A stretch of DNA of 12,269 nt, taken from Nitrospirota bacterium. Lineage in GTDB: Bacteria > Nitrospirota > Nitrospiria > Nitrospirales > Nitrospiraceae. Each line of letters begins with the position of its first letter. The stretch's first letter is position 1. The DNA is taken from contig JACPZN010000081.1 of NCBI GenBank assembly GCA_016195505.1, positions 1-12,269 on the forward strand, read 5' to 3'. The notes below the pieces were generated by a model. It did not search any database, was not told the origin of the DNA, and was given only the letters and a program-made list of their open reading frames with translations. Below are positions 1-7,639 of the stretch, piece after piece. The position numbers were made by a program, and so were the translations under genes.

Positions 1-1
1 C

Positions 2-955
2 ATTAAGAAAGATTTGTATCGGCGGGATTTTACGATCAATGCGCTGGCTGTGCGCTTGAACGGAAAGGGCTTTGGAGACGTATTGGATTTCTATGGGGGA
101 CAACGGGACTTGAACGACAAGGTTGTGCGTGTGTTGCACGGGCTGAGTTTTGTCGAAGATCCGACCCGTGTGTTCCGTGCGATTCGATTCGAAACGCGGT
201 TTGGGTTTCATTTGGGCCGGGATACCGCGGCACTCATCGACGGCGCTGTGAAGATGAACTTGTTCCATAGGCTATCAGGGCACCGTTTGTTGGAAGAGCT
301 GAAACTGCTCCTGGGAGAGCGCGAGCCGAAACAGTCCGTAAAGAGACTGGCGGATCTTGGACTGCTGAGGTTCATCCATCCCAAGCTGGACTGGTCCGGT
401 CGATTGCAGGCTCTATTGAGCGCCATCGAACAGGCGGTGGATTGGTATCGGTTGCTGTACCTCGATCGGAAGATGGAAGTCTGGCTCGTCTACATGATGG
501 GCCTACTCGAAGTCTTGCCGGAGCAAGCCGTGACGGAGGTGCTCAAACGGTTTCCATTTTCTCAGCCAGAAGCCATCAAGCTGAAATCAGCCCGCGTGGG
601 CTGTCACGGAGTGATTCGCCGGCTTGGAAGACGACCTCCGCTCAGACCGGCGGAAACGTTTCGGCTCCTGTCCGGACTGTCCGACGAAACACTCTTGGGC
701 CTTATGGCTAAGAGCAAAGGGGAATCGGTGAAGCGGCAGGTGTCGGCGTTTCTAACGGTCTATCAACATATGAAACCTGTTGTGACCGGCGTGGAGCTGA
801 AGGCGATGGGGTTGAAGCCGGGGCCGCAGTTCAAAAATATTCTCGATCGGTTGCTCGACGCCAGGCTCAACGGCGAGCTGAAGACGGAGTCGGAAGAACG
901 GGAGTTGGCGCGCAGGCTTGTGGGCAAGGAACAGCCGATCAGTTCATCGGAGTAA
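2..955 (+). CDS. tRNA nucleotidyltransferase / poly(A) polymerase family protein, 3' part
   Basis: This is the C-terminal part of a class II nucleotidyltransferase of the CCA-adding/poly(A) polymerase family, which adds or repairs the tRNA 3' end in the cytoplasm. The frame is open from base 2, so the gene enters from the left and the TTG at 14 is not a real start. Visible motifs are the family signature DLYRRDFTINALA at the very start and DPTRVFRAIRFETRFGF about 45 residues later, the end of the head and the neck that selects the incoming nucleotide. The tail carries ITG-like VVTGVELKAMGLKPGPQFKNIL, a conserved element of the C-terminal region. The catalytic aspartates lie outside the window. 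In Nitrospirota and Deltaproteobacteria such enzymes are often long, with N-terminal DHH and CBS domains; whether this one has them cannot be seen. The TAA stop lies inside the end of the opposite gene (17 bp convergent overlap). Family is certain; A-adding versus CCA-adding specificity is not resolved. Confidence 0.93.
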   Translation: MKKDLYRRDFTINALAVRLNGKGFGDVLDFYGGQRDLNDKVVRVLHGLSFVEDPTRVFRAIRFETRFGFHLGRDTAALIDGAVKMNLFHRLSGHRLLEELKLLLGEREPKQSVKRLADLGLLRFIHPKLDWSGRLQALLSAIEQAVDWYRLLYLDRKMEVWLVYMMGLLEVLPEQAVTEVLKRFPFSQPEAIKLKSARVGCHGVIRRLGRRPPLRPAETFRLLSGLSDETLLGLMAKSKGESVKRQVSAFLTVYQHMKPVVTGVELKAMGLKPGPQFKNILDRLLDARLNGELKTESEERELARRLVGKEQPISSSE

Positions 956-1622
956 TCGTGGTCGAGACTTCGTTCGGCAGCAACAGCGTCACGGTCGCCT
1001 GGTGTTTGGCGTCCGGTTGAATCAATGCGAATAATGGAACAGGTTGAGGCACTGCCCCTGGTGGAAGGGCGAGCATGGCCGGAAAATCGATTAGCGGTGA
1101 GAGTGTCACAAGACTCGACAGCCTAAGCCGGAATGCCATGAGGATGTCGCGTAACCGATTCGACTTTTCCTGATCCGACAACCCCTGATTCGGCGCAATT
1201 CCGACTTCCCACAACGGACGGGTAATGGTAACCGGGTAAGTCAGCCCGAGCTTCTGGGCGTCGGGTGTGACGTCAATCAAGACACCTGCCTCAATTGCTT
1301 CTTGCCGATTCACAATTAATTGCTTGGCGCTCTCGTCCACACCGGCACCGCGTAGTTCGTCAGTTCCTTTGAGCTGAGTCTCCTGTGTCGAAGTTGCGAT
1401 GGCAGGTAACTCGTTCGGTCGAGCTATTTCCTCAGCATCGGTTTCGAGAGTGGGGAGCACGATGTCCTGTTGCGGCTTTGATGGGAGCACTCGGGCGAGC
1501 CCCTCGTAGACGAGTTGGGCTGATTGTGACCAGGCAGGATTAAGCGGTCGACCGGCAAACGCCGCTTCAGCCGCTTTTCGTTCATCGTGGGTCAGTGCCC
1601 GTGGGGCTTGTTTCGTATCCAT
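939..1622 (-). CDS. DUF6573-like protein with an extra N-terminal conserved motif
   Basis: A 227-residue soluble protein of unknown function. Residues 103-225 resemble what I remember of the DUF6573 family: a 'xxRxEAIEAGVLIDVTPDAQKLG' segment, then 'YPVTITRPLWE', then a helix around RLRDILMAFRLRL and a C-terminal strand pair ending in a 'VTLLLPNE' segment. DUF6573 proteins are usually short and frequent in plasmid and phage-related contexts, with no known activity. Residues 9-43 (LTHDERKAAEAAFAGRP then NPAWSQSAQLVYEGL) form a separate compact motif, joined by a Pro/Glu/Thr-rich linker of about 55 residues. I see no signal peptide or membrane segment. The ATG at 1620-1622 lies 7 nt after a good -10 box and has no Shine-Dalgarno, suggesting near-leaderless translation. 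The gene is read in the same direction as the MFS gene 49 bp upstream but probably from its own promoter. Its stop overlaps the tRNA nucleotidyltransferase gene by 17 bp. The reading frame is sound; the family call is from memory. Confidence 0.75.
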   Translation of the reverse strand: MDTKQAPRALTHDERKAAEAAFAGRPLNPAWSQSAQLVYEGLARVLPSKPQQDIVLPTLETDAEEIARPNELPAIATSTQETQLKGTDELRGAGVDESAKQLIVNRQEAIEAGVLIDVTPDAQKLGLTYPVTITRPLWEVGIAPNQGLSDQEKSNRLRDILMAFRLRLSSLVTLSPLIDFPAMLALPPGAVPQPVPLFALIQPDAKHQATVTLLLPNEVSTTITPMN

Positions 1623-1629
1623 GATTCAT

Positions 1630-1657
1630 ATAATAAACAGTGGAAATCGGAAGTCAA
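1630..1657 (-). promoter_or_regulatory. Sigma70-type promoter for the DUF6573-like gene, near-leaderless
   Basis: On the minus strand TTGACT (1652-1657) and TATTAT (1630-1635) match the -35 and -10 consensus at 5 of 6 positions each, with a 16-bp spacer. Only 7 nt separate the -10 box from the ATG at 1622, so transcription should begin at or next to the A of the start codon. There is no Shine-Dalgarno, which fits a leaderless mRNA. The promoter sits in the 49-bp gap after the MFS stop codon. Inferred from sequence only. Confidence 0.5.
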
Positions 1658-1671
1658 GGGCTCGGAATGGT

Positions 1672-2937
1672 CTAGTCAGGCAGGCGCTGGCCCTTTGTTT
1701 CTGGCGCGAAGAGAAGAACCACCAGTCCAAGCAGATAGATGAGCGCCACGGTACTGGCGGCACGGCCGAACGATCCGAGTGTGGTCACAAGCCAGCCTGT
1801 CAGGAATGGTGAGGCGGACGCCAGCACGCGCCCCGCGTTAAAACAAAAACCGGCGCCGGTGGCACGGAGTCTGGTTGGGTAGAGTTCAGGCAGGTAGATC
1901 GGGAAGCCACTAAAAATCCCGTTGTTGAAGAATCCAAGGATCGGCAACAGCAGTAAGACGCCAGCGTAGGTCGAGGGCGTCAGATAAGTCACGGGTAACA
2001 TGATGAAACTGCCGAGGCACATGAAGGCGAAGACGGGACGACGACCGAAGCGATCCGCTAACGGGCCGAAGCCGAGATAACCAAAGATCGCGCCCGCATT
2101 CAGCGCCATAATGGCATAGCTGACGTATTTCGTCAGGGTACCTGGATTTTCTCCCTTCAGATCAGGAAGCTCACGGATGAGTGTCGGGGCCCAATTTGTC
2201 GAACCCCAGAGACCAAACACCGCGACAAACGCTAACGCTGAACCCACCAATGTCGCTCGACGTAAGTTGCCCTCAAAGATTGCCGTAAGAGGAATTGCCG
2301 GTAGCTCATGCGCATGTGTCCATCGTTCTGGTTCTTTGACCCACCAGCGGACGAGTAGGGCAACGAATGCCGGTAAGATGCCGATCAGAAAAAGCCCACG
2401 CCATCCATAAGTGTCCTTCAGCATCAGATTGAACATCGCAGCCAGTAAGAAGCCGACGGCCCAGGCCGACTGCAGAATGCCTGCCGCTTTTGCGCGCTTG
2501 TCTTCCGGCCAAGTCTCCGCCACGATGGCCGCGCCAGCCGCCCACTCGCCGCCGATTCCGAGGGCCGTGAGAAAGCGGGACAAGGCAAGATGCCACCAGG
2601 TTTCCGCTAATGCAGCGGCTCCGGTGAAGACAGCATATATGATGATCGTGGCGATCAGGACCTTGGTTCGGCCAAACCGATCGGCGAGGATGCCGAAGGT
2701 GATGCCGCCGATCGCCCAGCCGATGAGAAAAATAGAAAAAATGATGCCGCCATACCAGCCGATCTGCTCGGTGGTGGGTGGTCCGCTCGCCGAGTGCAAT
2801 AGGTCGTGCAAGGCCGGATGCAGGACAATGGCGTAAATCGTCGCGTCCATGGCATCGAAGACCCATCCGAGCCAGGCAACGAAGAGGACAAGCCATTGAT
2901 ACGGTGTGACGCCAGCGCGCCAAGAAGCCTGCACCAA
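1672..2937 (-). CDS. MFS transporter (metabolite:H+ symporter type)
   Basis: A 421-residue inner-membrane secondary transporter of the Major Facilitator Superfamily, with hydrophobic segments throughout consistent with 12 helices. The first helix carries the acidic GWVFDAMDATIY motif (residues 24-35) seen in carboxylate and aromatic-acid transporters. The signature loop GILADRFGRT follows helix 2 (82-91) and is repeated after helix 8 as GPLADRFGRRP (291-301). R121 and GIGGEW (127-132) in helix 4 match the sugar/carboxylate (SHS, AAHS, NiaP-like) branch. The cytoplasmic loop around 200-225 contains KEPERW, also typical. Substrate cannot be told; an organic acid is the best guess. The start is TTG at 2935-2937, chosen because GGAG lies 9 nt upstream and an in-frame TAG soon follows upstream; GTG one codon later is an alternative. 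It is divergent from the J-domain gene with a 100-bp gap. Confidence 0.9.
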   Translation of the reverse strand: MVQASWRAGVTPYQWLVLFVAWLGWVFDAMDATIYAIVLHPALHDLLHSASGPPTTEQIGWYGGIIFSIFLIGWAIGGITFGILADRFGRTKVLIATIIIYAVFTGAAALAETWWHLALSRFLTALGIGGEWAAGAAIVAETWPEDKRAKAAGILQSAWAVGFLLAAMFNLMLKDTYGWRGLFLIGILPAFVALLVRWWVKEPERWTHAHELPAIPLTAIFEGNLRRATLVGSALAFVAVFGLWGSTNWAPTLIRELPDLKGENPGTLTKYVSYAIMALNAGAIFGYLGFGPLADRFGRRPVFAFMCLGSFIMLPVTYLTPSTYAGVLLLLPILGFFNNGIFSGFPIYLPELYPTRLRATGAGFCFNAGRVLASASPFLTGWLVTTLGSFGRAASTVALIYLLGLVVLLFAPETKGQRLPD

Positions 2938-2946
2938 GGTTTGTGT

Positions 2947-2950
2947 CTCC
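2947..2950 (-). promoter_or_regulatory. Ribosome binding site deciding the TTG start of the MFS gene
   Basis: GGAG on the minus strand, 9 nt before the TTG at 2937. It is the only Shine-Dalgarno match near the 5' end of the frame and favours TTG (or the adjacent GTG) over any internal ATG. Confidence 0.5.
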
Positions 2951-3037
2951 GGGACGACGACAGCCGCGTCAGGCTAGAATTGTTTAACGCAGGAGTCAAG
3001 GTGAAGCCTTTTGAAACCCATGTTATAGTCCTTCGCC

Positions 3038-3676
3038 ATGGCGCGAATGGACTACTATCGGGTGCTGGGGGTCTCACGCGAGGCATCTGACGACGAGATC
3101 AAAAAGGCCTACCGGAAGCTCGTATTCCAGCATCACCCGGACCGGAATCCTCACAGCAAAGATGCAGAAGCGAAAATCCGCGAAATCAATACCGCCTATG
3201 AAATCGTCGGTGATGCGGAGAAACGCCGGAGCTATGACCGGCTGTTCTGGGGGGATGAACCGCGTGCTGACACAGTGGATCCGAGCGTCATTCTCGATGA
3301 GATGGAAAAGAAGCTCTTCGATGAAGGGCGGAAAGAGCTGTTTGCCGTCTTGATGAAGGATGTGAAGCGGGTAAAGGCGGAGTTAAACATTATTCGTGAA
3401 CGGACGGTAGCGGAGCAGGGATACGATTCGTTCCTGGAGAAAATCGTAGCGGCGCGTGCGTCAGAAATCATGGATGATTTCGTGACAGAAGAAATGGATG
3501 GGCGGAAGCAGCGCTTGGTCGAAGTCGCGACGGAAATGATGGTGTCACAGGGCGTGGCGAAGCGAGGTGACGGAGGTGGCATCCGAGCACTCCGCAATCG
3601 GCTCGAAGAAGCGTTTCGAAAAGGCCGGATACATGGCATGGCCTCGGCCCTGGAATTGTTCTATGAAAGACGTTAG
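3038..3676 (+). CDS. J-domain (DnaJ-like, class C) protein with uncharacterised helical C-terminus
   Basis: A 212-residue cytosolic co-chaperone candidate. Residues 5-70 form a complete J domain: DYYRVLGV at the start, KKAYRKL in helix II, the HPD tripeptide at 33-35 needed to stimulate Hsp70 (DnaK) ATPase, and INTAYEIVGD plus RRSYDRL in helices III and IV. It lacks the Gly/Phe-rich region, zinc-finger CxxCxGxG repeats and C-terminal substrate domains of true DnaJ, so it is a class C protein. The remainder (about 80-212) is charged and probably all-helical, with no family I recognise; it likely docks one client or partner. The ATG at 3038 (alternative ATG at 3047) has no clear Shine-Dalgarno. 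A TATAGT box at 3024-3029 ends 8 nt before it without a good -35, so a near-leaderless mRNA is possible but weakly supported. Its TAG overlaps the stop of the convergent amidohydrolase by 4 bp. Confidence 0.92.
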   Translation: MARMDYYRVLGVSREASDDEIKKAYRKLVFQHHPDRNPHSKDAEAKIREINTAYEIVGDAEKRRSYDRLFWGDEPRADTVDPSVILDEMEKKLFDEGRKELFAVLMKDVKRVKAELNIIRERTVAEQGYDSFLEKIVAARASEIMDDFVTEEMDGRKQRLVEVATEMMVSQGVAKRGDGGGIRALRNRLEEAFRKGRIHGMASALELFYERR

Positions 3677-4902
3677 ACGCGAAAGGAGACTTGATACGTC
3701 TCCGAAAGTGGTCCTGCCGCAAACCGTCCAGCCTGCATCACGCCAATAATCCGGTGGCGGTCTCGCAAATGTTCGATGCGTCTGAGTGGATTACCGTCGA
3801 TGACGACTAAGTCGGCCTGCATGCCTTTCACAAGCGTTCCCACTTTTTCATGAATGCCGATCAAGCGCGCCGCAGCTGCAGTTGAGGCGACAACGGCTTC
3901 CATCGGCGTCATGCCAAGCGTGACCATGCGATCGAGTTCCTGCGCATTGTCTCCATGGTAGTTAAATGGCGTGCCAGCATCGGTGCCCATGGCGATGAGG
4001 ATCCCGCTGCGATGAGCTTTCTTGAAGCTCGTTTGATGATGCTTTGTCATGGACTTGGCCTTCTCTAAGGCCCTCTCTGGAATGCCGCAACCTCGGCGGC
4101 AGGCTGCGGTTGTAGCCAGGGCCGAGAGGGTTGGGACCATGTAGACTGCGTGGGTCTGCATCAACGCTGCGGATTCCTCGTCCATCAGCGTGGCATGTTC
4201 GATCGAATGGACGCCCGCGCGGACTGAGTTCTTCATCCCGGACGCTCCATGCGAATGGGCTGCCACCTTCAGCCCCGCTCGTCTGGCTTCATCGACGGCA
4301 GCCTGCAGTTCATCGATTGTCATCTGGGCTTGATCCGGAGAAGTACCGGGAGTGAGAACACCGCCCGAAGCGATGACCTTGATGACTTCTGCTCCGGCGG
4401 CAATCTGATCGCGAACGACTGATCTGACCTGTTCGGCTCCCGCCACCTCTCGACCAATAAATCGCGCATGGCCGCCGATCATGCAGATAGCATGGCCGGC
4501 GCCGACAATGCGAGGTCCCGGCATGATTCCGGAGTCAATTGCTCGCTTGAGAGTAAAGATGGAGTGATCTCGGGAGCCGACGTCACGCACGGTGGTGAAT
4601 CCGGCCTCGATCGTCAACTTGGCGTGTTGTGCGGATTTTAACAGCGTATAGGAGGGGCTTTCTGATTCCACTGTGGCGACGACATCTGGTTCTCCTCCTA
4701 GGCACAGATGCACGTGGCAATCGATCAGTCCTGGGATGATGGTGAATCCGCGGCCATCGATGCGTCTGAAGCCTTTCGGGATTGTGACGTCCCGGCTGGA
4801 GCCGATAGCAGCGATCTTCGACCCGCGAATGAGCACGGTGGCTCCCTCGAGAACCGCTCCAGTCCCATCGATGATGCGGGTGTGACGAATCGCGATGGTC
4901 AT
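3673..4902 (-). CDS. Metal-dependent amidohydrolase (imidazolonepropionase/Xaa-Pro dipeptidase-like)
   Basis: A 409-residue hydrolase of the amidohydrolase superfamily, COG1228 type, related to imidazolonepropionase and to amidohydrolase-fold Xaa-Pro dipeptidases. All metal ligands are visible: HxH at H63/H65 (GLIDCHVHL), K175 as the probable carboxylated lysine (VIKVIASGG), H216 and H218 (AAHSHG), H236 (SIEHA) and D308 (MGTDAGTP), giving a binuclear site. The N-terminal beta-sandwich strand (residues 1-55) and the C-terminal GTLVKGMQADLVVIDGNPL segment are typical. No signal peptide is seen, so it is probably cytosolic. Likely substrates are N-acyl or Xaa-Pro dipeptides; the sequence does not decide. 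Its ATG overlaps the stop of the upstream aminotransferase in ATGA, showing translational coupling; a damaged upstream gene could lower its expression. Its TAA overlaps the J-domain gene's stop. Confidence 0.93.
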   Translation of the reverse strand: MTIAIRHTRIIDGTGAVLEGATVLIRGSKIAAIGSSRDVTIPKGFRRIDGRGFTIIPGLIDCHVHLCLGGEPDVVATVESESPSYTLLKSAQHAKLTIEAGFTTVRDVGSRDHSIFTLKRAIDSGIMPGPRIVGAGHAICMIGGHARFIGREVAGAEQVRSVVRDQIAAGAEVIKVIASGGVLTPGTSPDQAQMTIDELQAAVDEARRAGLKVAAHSHGASGMKNSVRAGVHSIEHATLMDEESAALMQTHAVYMVPTLSALATTAACRRGCGIPERALEKAKSMTKHHQTSFKKAHRSGILIAMGTDAGTPFNYHGDNAQELDRMVTLGMTPMEAVVASTAAAARLIGIHEKVGTLVKGMQADLVVIDGNPLRRIEHLRDRHRIIGVMQAGRFAAGPLSETYQVSFRV

Positions 4903-5994
4903 GAGCTAGTGACTCGGCTGTACGTCTGGGCAGCCGCCGTAAGGGCCACGCCCGGTGTCGATACCCAGCCGGATCGAAGACCGATTTCTTCAAGTGCGTT
5001 TAATAACGTCAGCACATTGGCCTCTGTACAGGATTCACCCATTAAACCGATTCGCCAGACTTTCCCTTTTAACGGGCCCAAGCCTCCGCCGATTTCAATG
5101 CCAAACGTTTCAAGCAGCTGGACCCGCACAGCGGCTTCATTGATGTGCGCGGGAACCGTGACGCAGGTCAACATCGGAAGCCGGTGGTCAGGTGTAGGTA
5201 GAGGCGTGAGGCCGAGCGCCATAAGCCCGGCTACGAGCGCGGCGCTATTGAGCTGGTGGCGGGTGAAGCGGGCTGGAAGCCCTTCTTCTTCAACGAGGCG
5301 TAGCGCCTCCCGCAAGGCATAGAGCATCGAGATCGGTGCTGTGTGATGATACGCGCGGTTATGCTCTGTCCAGTAGTCTGCGATGAGCGCCATATCGAGA
5401 TACCAACTTTGACAGGGCGTGCGGCGAGTCTTGATTGCCGAGAGTGCGCGGTCGCTCAGCGTAAGAGGAGCCAAGCCGGGTGGGCAGCTGAGACATTTCT
5501 GTGTGGCGCTGTAACAGACGTCAATATTCCACTTGTCGATTTCAACTGGGACCCCACCGAGAGACGTGACCGCATCGACAATGAATAGGGCATTATAGGT
5601 GCGGCAGAGTCTACCTACCGGTTCAATCGGCTGCCACGCGCCCGTCGATGTTTCGGCATGGACGAGGGCCACTGCCCCCGCAGCGCTCAACAATGGTCTC
5701 AAGGCGTGTGCCGAATACACCATTGACGCCGACGATGACAGCATCGCCCGGTTCGACCGCGTTGACGATAGCCGCTTCCATGCCGGCCGAGCCGGTTCCG
5801 GAAATGACGATGGTGAAACGATTCGTCGTCGCAAAGACCTGACGCAAGAGGGTCTGGATATCTTTCATCACTGCAAGGAAGGCCGGGTCGAGATGACCGA
5901 GGAGCGGCGTCGACAGGGCGCGGAGTACCCGCGGGTGTACCATGCTGGGACCGGGCCCGAGGAGCAGTCGCCGTGGTGGAAGAAATTCCTGCAT
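4899..5994 (-). pseudogene. Class V PLP aminotransferase (alanine/serine-glyoxylate type), broken by internal deletion with frameshift
   Basis: Two minus-strand frames together form one class V aminotransferase of the alanine-glyoxylate/serine-glyoxylate family. The first runs from ATG 5994 and matches through NGVFGTRLETIVERCGG, ending near 5674; it contains RLLLGPGPSMVHPRVL, GHLDP and the PLP phosphate-binding SGTGSAGMEAA. The second resumes in another frame at AVALVHAETSTG (from 5675) and runs to the TGA at 4899, with the cofactor aspartate in LFIVDAVTSLGG (codon 5574-5576) and the Schiff-base lysine in SATQKCLSCPPGL (codon 5496-5498). In the family, roughly 30-40 residues (a strand, a VxxxWG turn and a helix) separate these blocks; here none do. 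The lesion is therefore a deletion of about 90-110 nt, not a multiple of three, rather than a single-base slip. The frame from 5994 stops at 5623-5625. Both flanks are otherwise well conserved, so the damage is recent or an assembly error. The upstream ATG has only a weak RBS. Confidence 0.85.
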
Positions 5995-6109
5995 GAAAGT
6001 GAGAGCTCTTTGTAATCCCGCAGGTTTAGTATAGCCAAGTCTGGCCAGAGAGGCTATGTGATAATCATCGATGGATGGAGCATCCTAGTTATTTTGAGGG
6101 GGTACTGAG
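5995..6109. promoter_or_regulatory. Divergent intergenic region with candidate promoters
   Basis: This 115-bp gap separates the divergent aminotransferase and CPBP genes and must hold both promoters. Plus strand: TGTGATAAT at 6057-6065 resembles an extended -10 box (TG-N-GATAAT), with no good -35. Minus strand: TATACT (6028-6033 on the plus strand as AGTATA) is a 5 of 6 -10 match, also without a clear -35. No operator-like palindrome stands out. These are pattern matches only. Confidence 0.3.
6096..6102 (+). promoter_or_regulatory. Ribosome binding site deciding the TTG start of the CPBP gene
   Basis: GAGGGGG lies 7 nt before TTG at 6110. The in-frame ATG codons at 6122 and 6140 have no comparable Shine-Dalgarno at proper spacing, so TTG is preferred. 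Confidence 0.5.
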
Positions 6110-7639
6110 TTGCGAGAGCCCATGTTATATTCATCAGACATGAGCGGAGACGCACTCCAAATAGACCAACCGCAGGGGTTCGCGGAAATCCACGCGGGAG
6201 CAGTTTCTCCGCAATCGACCACGCCGTTTGGGTCTCGCTTTTCCATCGTGATGAGTGCGGCGTCAGCGAGCGTACTCATTGTCGCACTCGGCGCGATTCT
6301 GTTGTTCTCTGCTACCTTGCCGAAGCTTGAACGGTTTGAAGAGCCAGATCGTGCGCTCGAATTGATGGTCAGCCGGACGATGGAAGCCCAAGATGGGCTC
6401 CGTCAATCTCCCGAGTGGCAACAATGGATCGCTGAATGGACTGCCGGCAGCAACGAGGCAGAGCGCGCCCAAGCTATCAAGTGGTACCAGGAGCTCGTAC
6501 ATGCGACGGGTGACCCATTCTCCAAGTTGCGCTTGGCCATTCTCCAAGGGGAATCAGGACATGAATCGGATGCGCTCGCCGGAGTGAGCACGTGGCAGGA
6601 CCTCGCTCCGCCATTGCCATTCTTTGGGCAACTGATTGAGGTGGCCTACGGTACTCGCCCGTTGGATCAGGCGCGTGAGATGGAGTTACAGGCAGCGCTG
6701 GCGGAAACACTGCCAGCCGGATGGTTCTACAATCAACTCGCCGCAAGGTTGGCTCAACGAGCGAACGACCAGGCGCTGCTGGCGACAGTCGAACAGCAAC
6801 GTGCAGTTCGAGGCGAACAGGTTCAGGGATGGTCGCGTCTATTAATTCAGTTTGAATTAGCCTGTCTAATCATCGGTTCAGTGATGCTGTTGGGCATCGT
6901 TCGGCTGCGTGGTCAACGGACAGACATCCTGCGTCTGCACCTGCCGGGTGTTCCACCGCCTTGGCCAGGCGGGATCGGCACGGCAGTGCTCCTGCGTGGT
7001 GGTGCGCTCGGGGCCGTCATCACAGTCGCATTTCTGTCCTTGGCCCCAGTCGAGCATGTCTCGTTGCGTGCCTTGGCCATTCCGTTGGCGAACCTGCCAC
7101 TCCTGGCTCTCGCCTATGTCCATCTTCTCAAGCCGGCAGGGCTCAATTTCTGGAACGGCTTTGGCCTGCATATCGAGCGTGAATATCTCGGTCGATTGAC
7201 CGGCATCGTTCTCGCCATCGTGGCGGCCGGACTCTGGGGCGAATGGGTGATGGGGCGGGTGGCAGAGTCACTGAGTCTGACCAATCATTGGACGGAATGG
7301 TTCGATCCCAATCTTGTCTGGGCGCCGGGGTCGGTGTTGGCCATTAGTCTGTTGGAATATGTCATCTTTGCGCCGATTTTCGAGGAACTCGCATTTCGTG
7401 GGCTGCTCTATGCGATTCTCCGTCGGCGGTTCCAATTCCTGCCGGCCGCGTTCATCAGCACGAGCATTTTCGCGATTGCCCATGGGTATGGGTTGATCGG
7501 TTTCATCAGCGTCCTCTGGAGCGGATTCTTGTGGGCATGGATCTACGAAAAGACCGGGAGCCTGCTCCCTGGGATACTCGCGCATGCGCTAAACAATCTG
7601 CTGGTCTGCTTCGCGGTGATGGCCCTGCTCAGGGCATAG
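6110..7639 (+). CDS. CPBP-family intramembrane glutamic protease with large N-terminal extension
   Basis: A 509-residue membrane protein whose last ~150 residues are a CPBP (Abi, Rce1-like) protease domain. The catalytic motifs are intact: EELAFR at 425-430 (E425, E426, R430), FAIAH at 454-458 (H458), and HALNN at 492-496. These enzymes cleave proteins within or next to the membrane and are linked to prenyl-protein processing, bacteriocin immunity or membrane-protein quality control. The N-terminal half is unusual: a short soluble head, one membrane helix (about 46-68), then a hydrophilic domain of about 175 residues (70-243) rich in Trp, Gln and Ala that looks helical and TPR-like. A helix follows near 246-265 and a further hydrophobic array from about 290. 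Topology suggests the extra domain faces the periplasm, perhaps for substrate or partner binding. Start is TTG 6110 with GAGGGGG upstream; ATG 6122 or 6140 remain possible. Its TAG overlaps the convergent SDR gene by 11 bp. Confidence 0.88.
   Translation: MREPMLYSSDMSGDALQIDQPQGFAEIHAGAVSPQSTTPFGSRFSIVMSAASASVLIVALGAILLFSATLPKLERFEEPDRALELMVSRTMEAQDGLRQSPEWQQWIAEWTAGSNEAERAQAIKWYQELVHATGDPFSKLRLAILQGESGHESDALAGVSTWQDLAPPLPFFGQLIEVAYGTRPLDQAREMELQAALAETLPAGWFYNQLAARLAQRANDQALLATVEQQRAVRGEQVQGWSRLLIQFELACLIIGSVMLLGIVRLRGQRTDILRLHLPGVPPPWPGGIGTAVLLRGGALGAVITVAFLSLAPVEHVSLRALAIPLANLPLLALAYVHLLKPAGLNFWNGFGLHIEREYLGRLTGIVLAIVAAGLWGEWVMGRVAESLSLTNHWTEWFDPNLVWAPGSVLAISLLEYVIFAPIFEELAFRGLLYAILRRRFQFLPAAFISTSIFAIAHGYGLIGFISVLWSGFLWAWIYEKTGSLLPGILAHALNNLLVCFAVMALLRA

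Noticed and set aside
14..16. TTG at 14 as start of the tRNA nucleotidyltransferase gene
   Set aside because: The frame is open to base 2 and the conserved signature already begins before it, so the gene simply enters from outside the window.
2306..2923. Long minus-strand frame overlapping the MFS gene in another phase
   Set aside because: It is rich in His, Arg and Cys with no hydrophobic pattern, as expected of an out-of-frame reading of a GC-rich membrane protein gene.
5623..5834. Programmed frameshift in the aminotransferase
   Set aside because: No slippery heptamer or stimulating structure is evident at the junction, and a whole conserved block of the protein is missing rather than a single base.
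5599..6015. Plus-strand open frame opposite the aminotransferase
   Set aside because: It mirrors the conserved minus-strand gene, has no RBS and shows no recognisable protein character.
7622..7635. Perfect inverted repeat GCCCTG-CT-CAGGGC as a terminator
   Set aside because: The loop is only 2 nt, there is no T-tract on either side, and both arms are coding sequence of overlapping genes.
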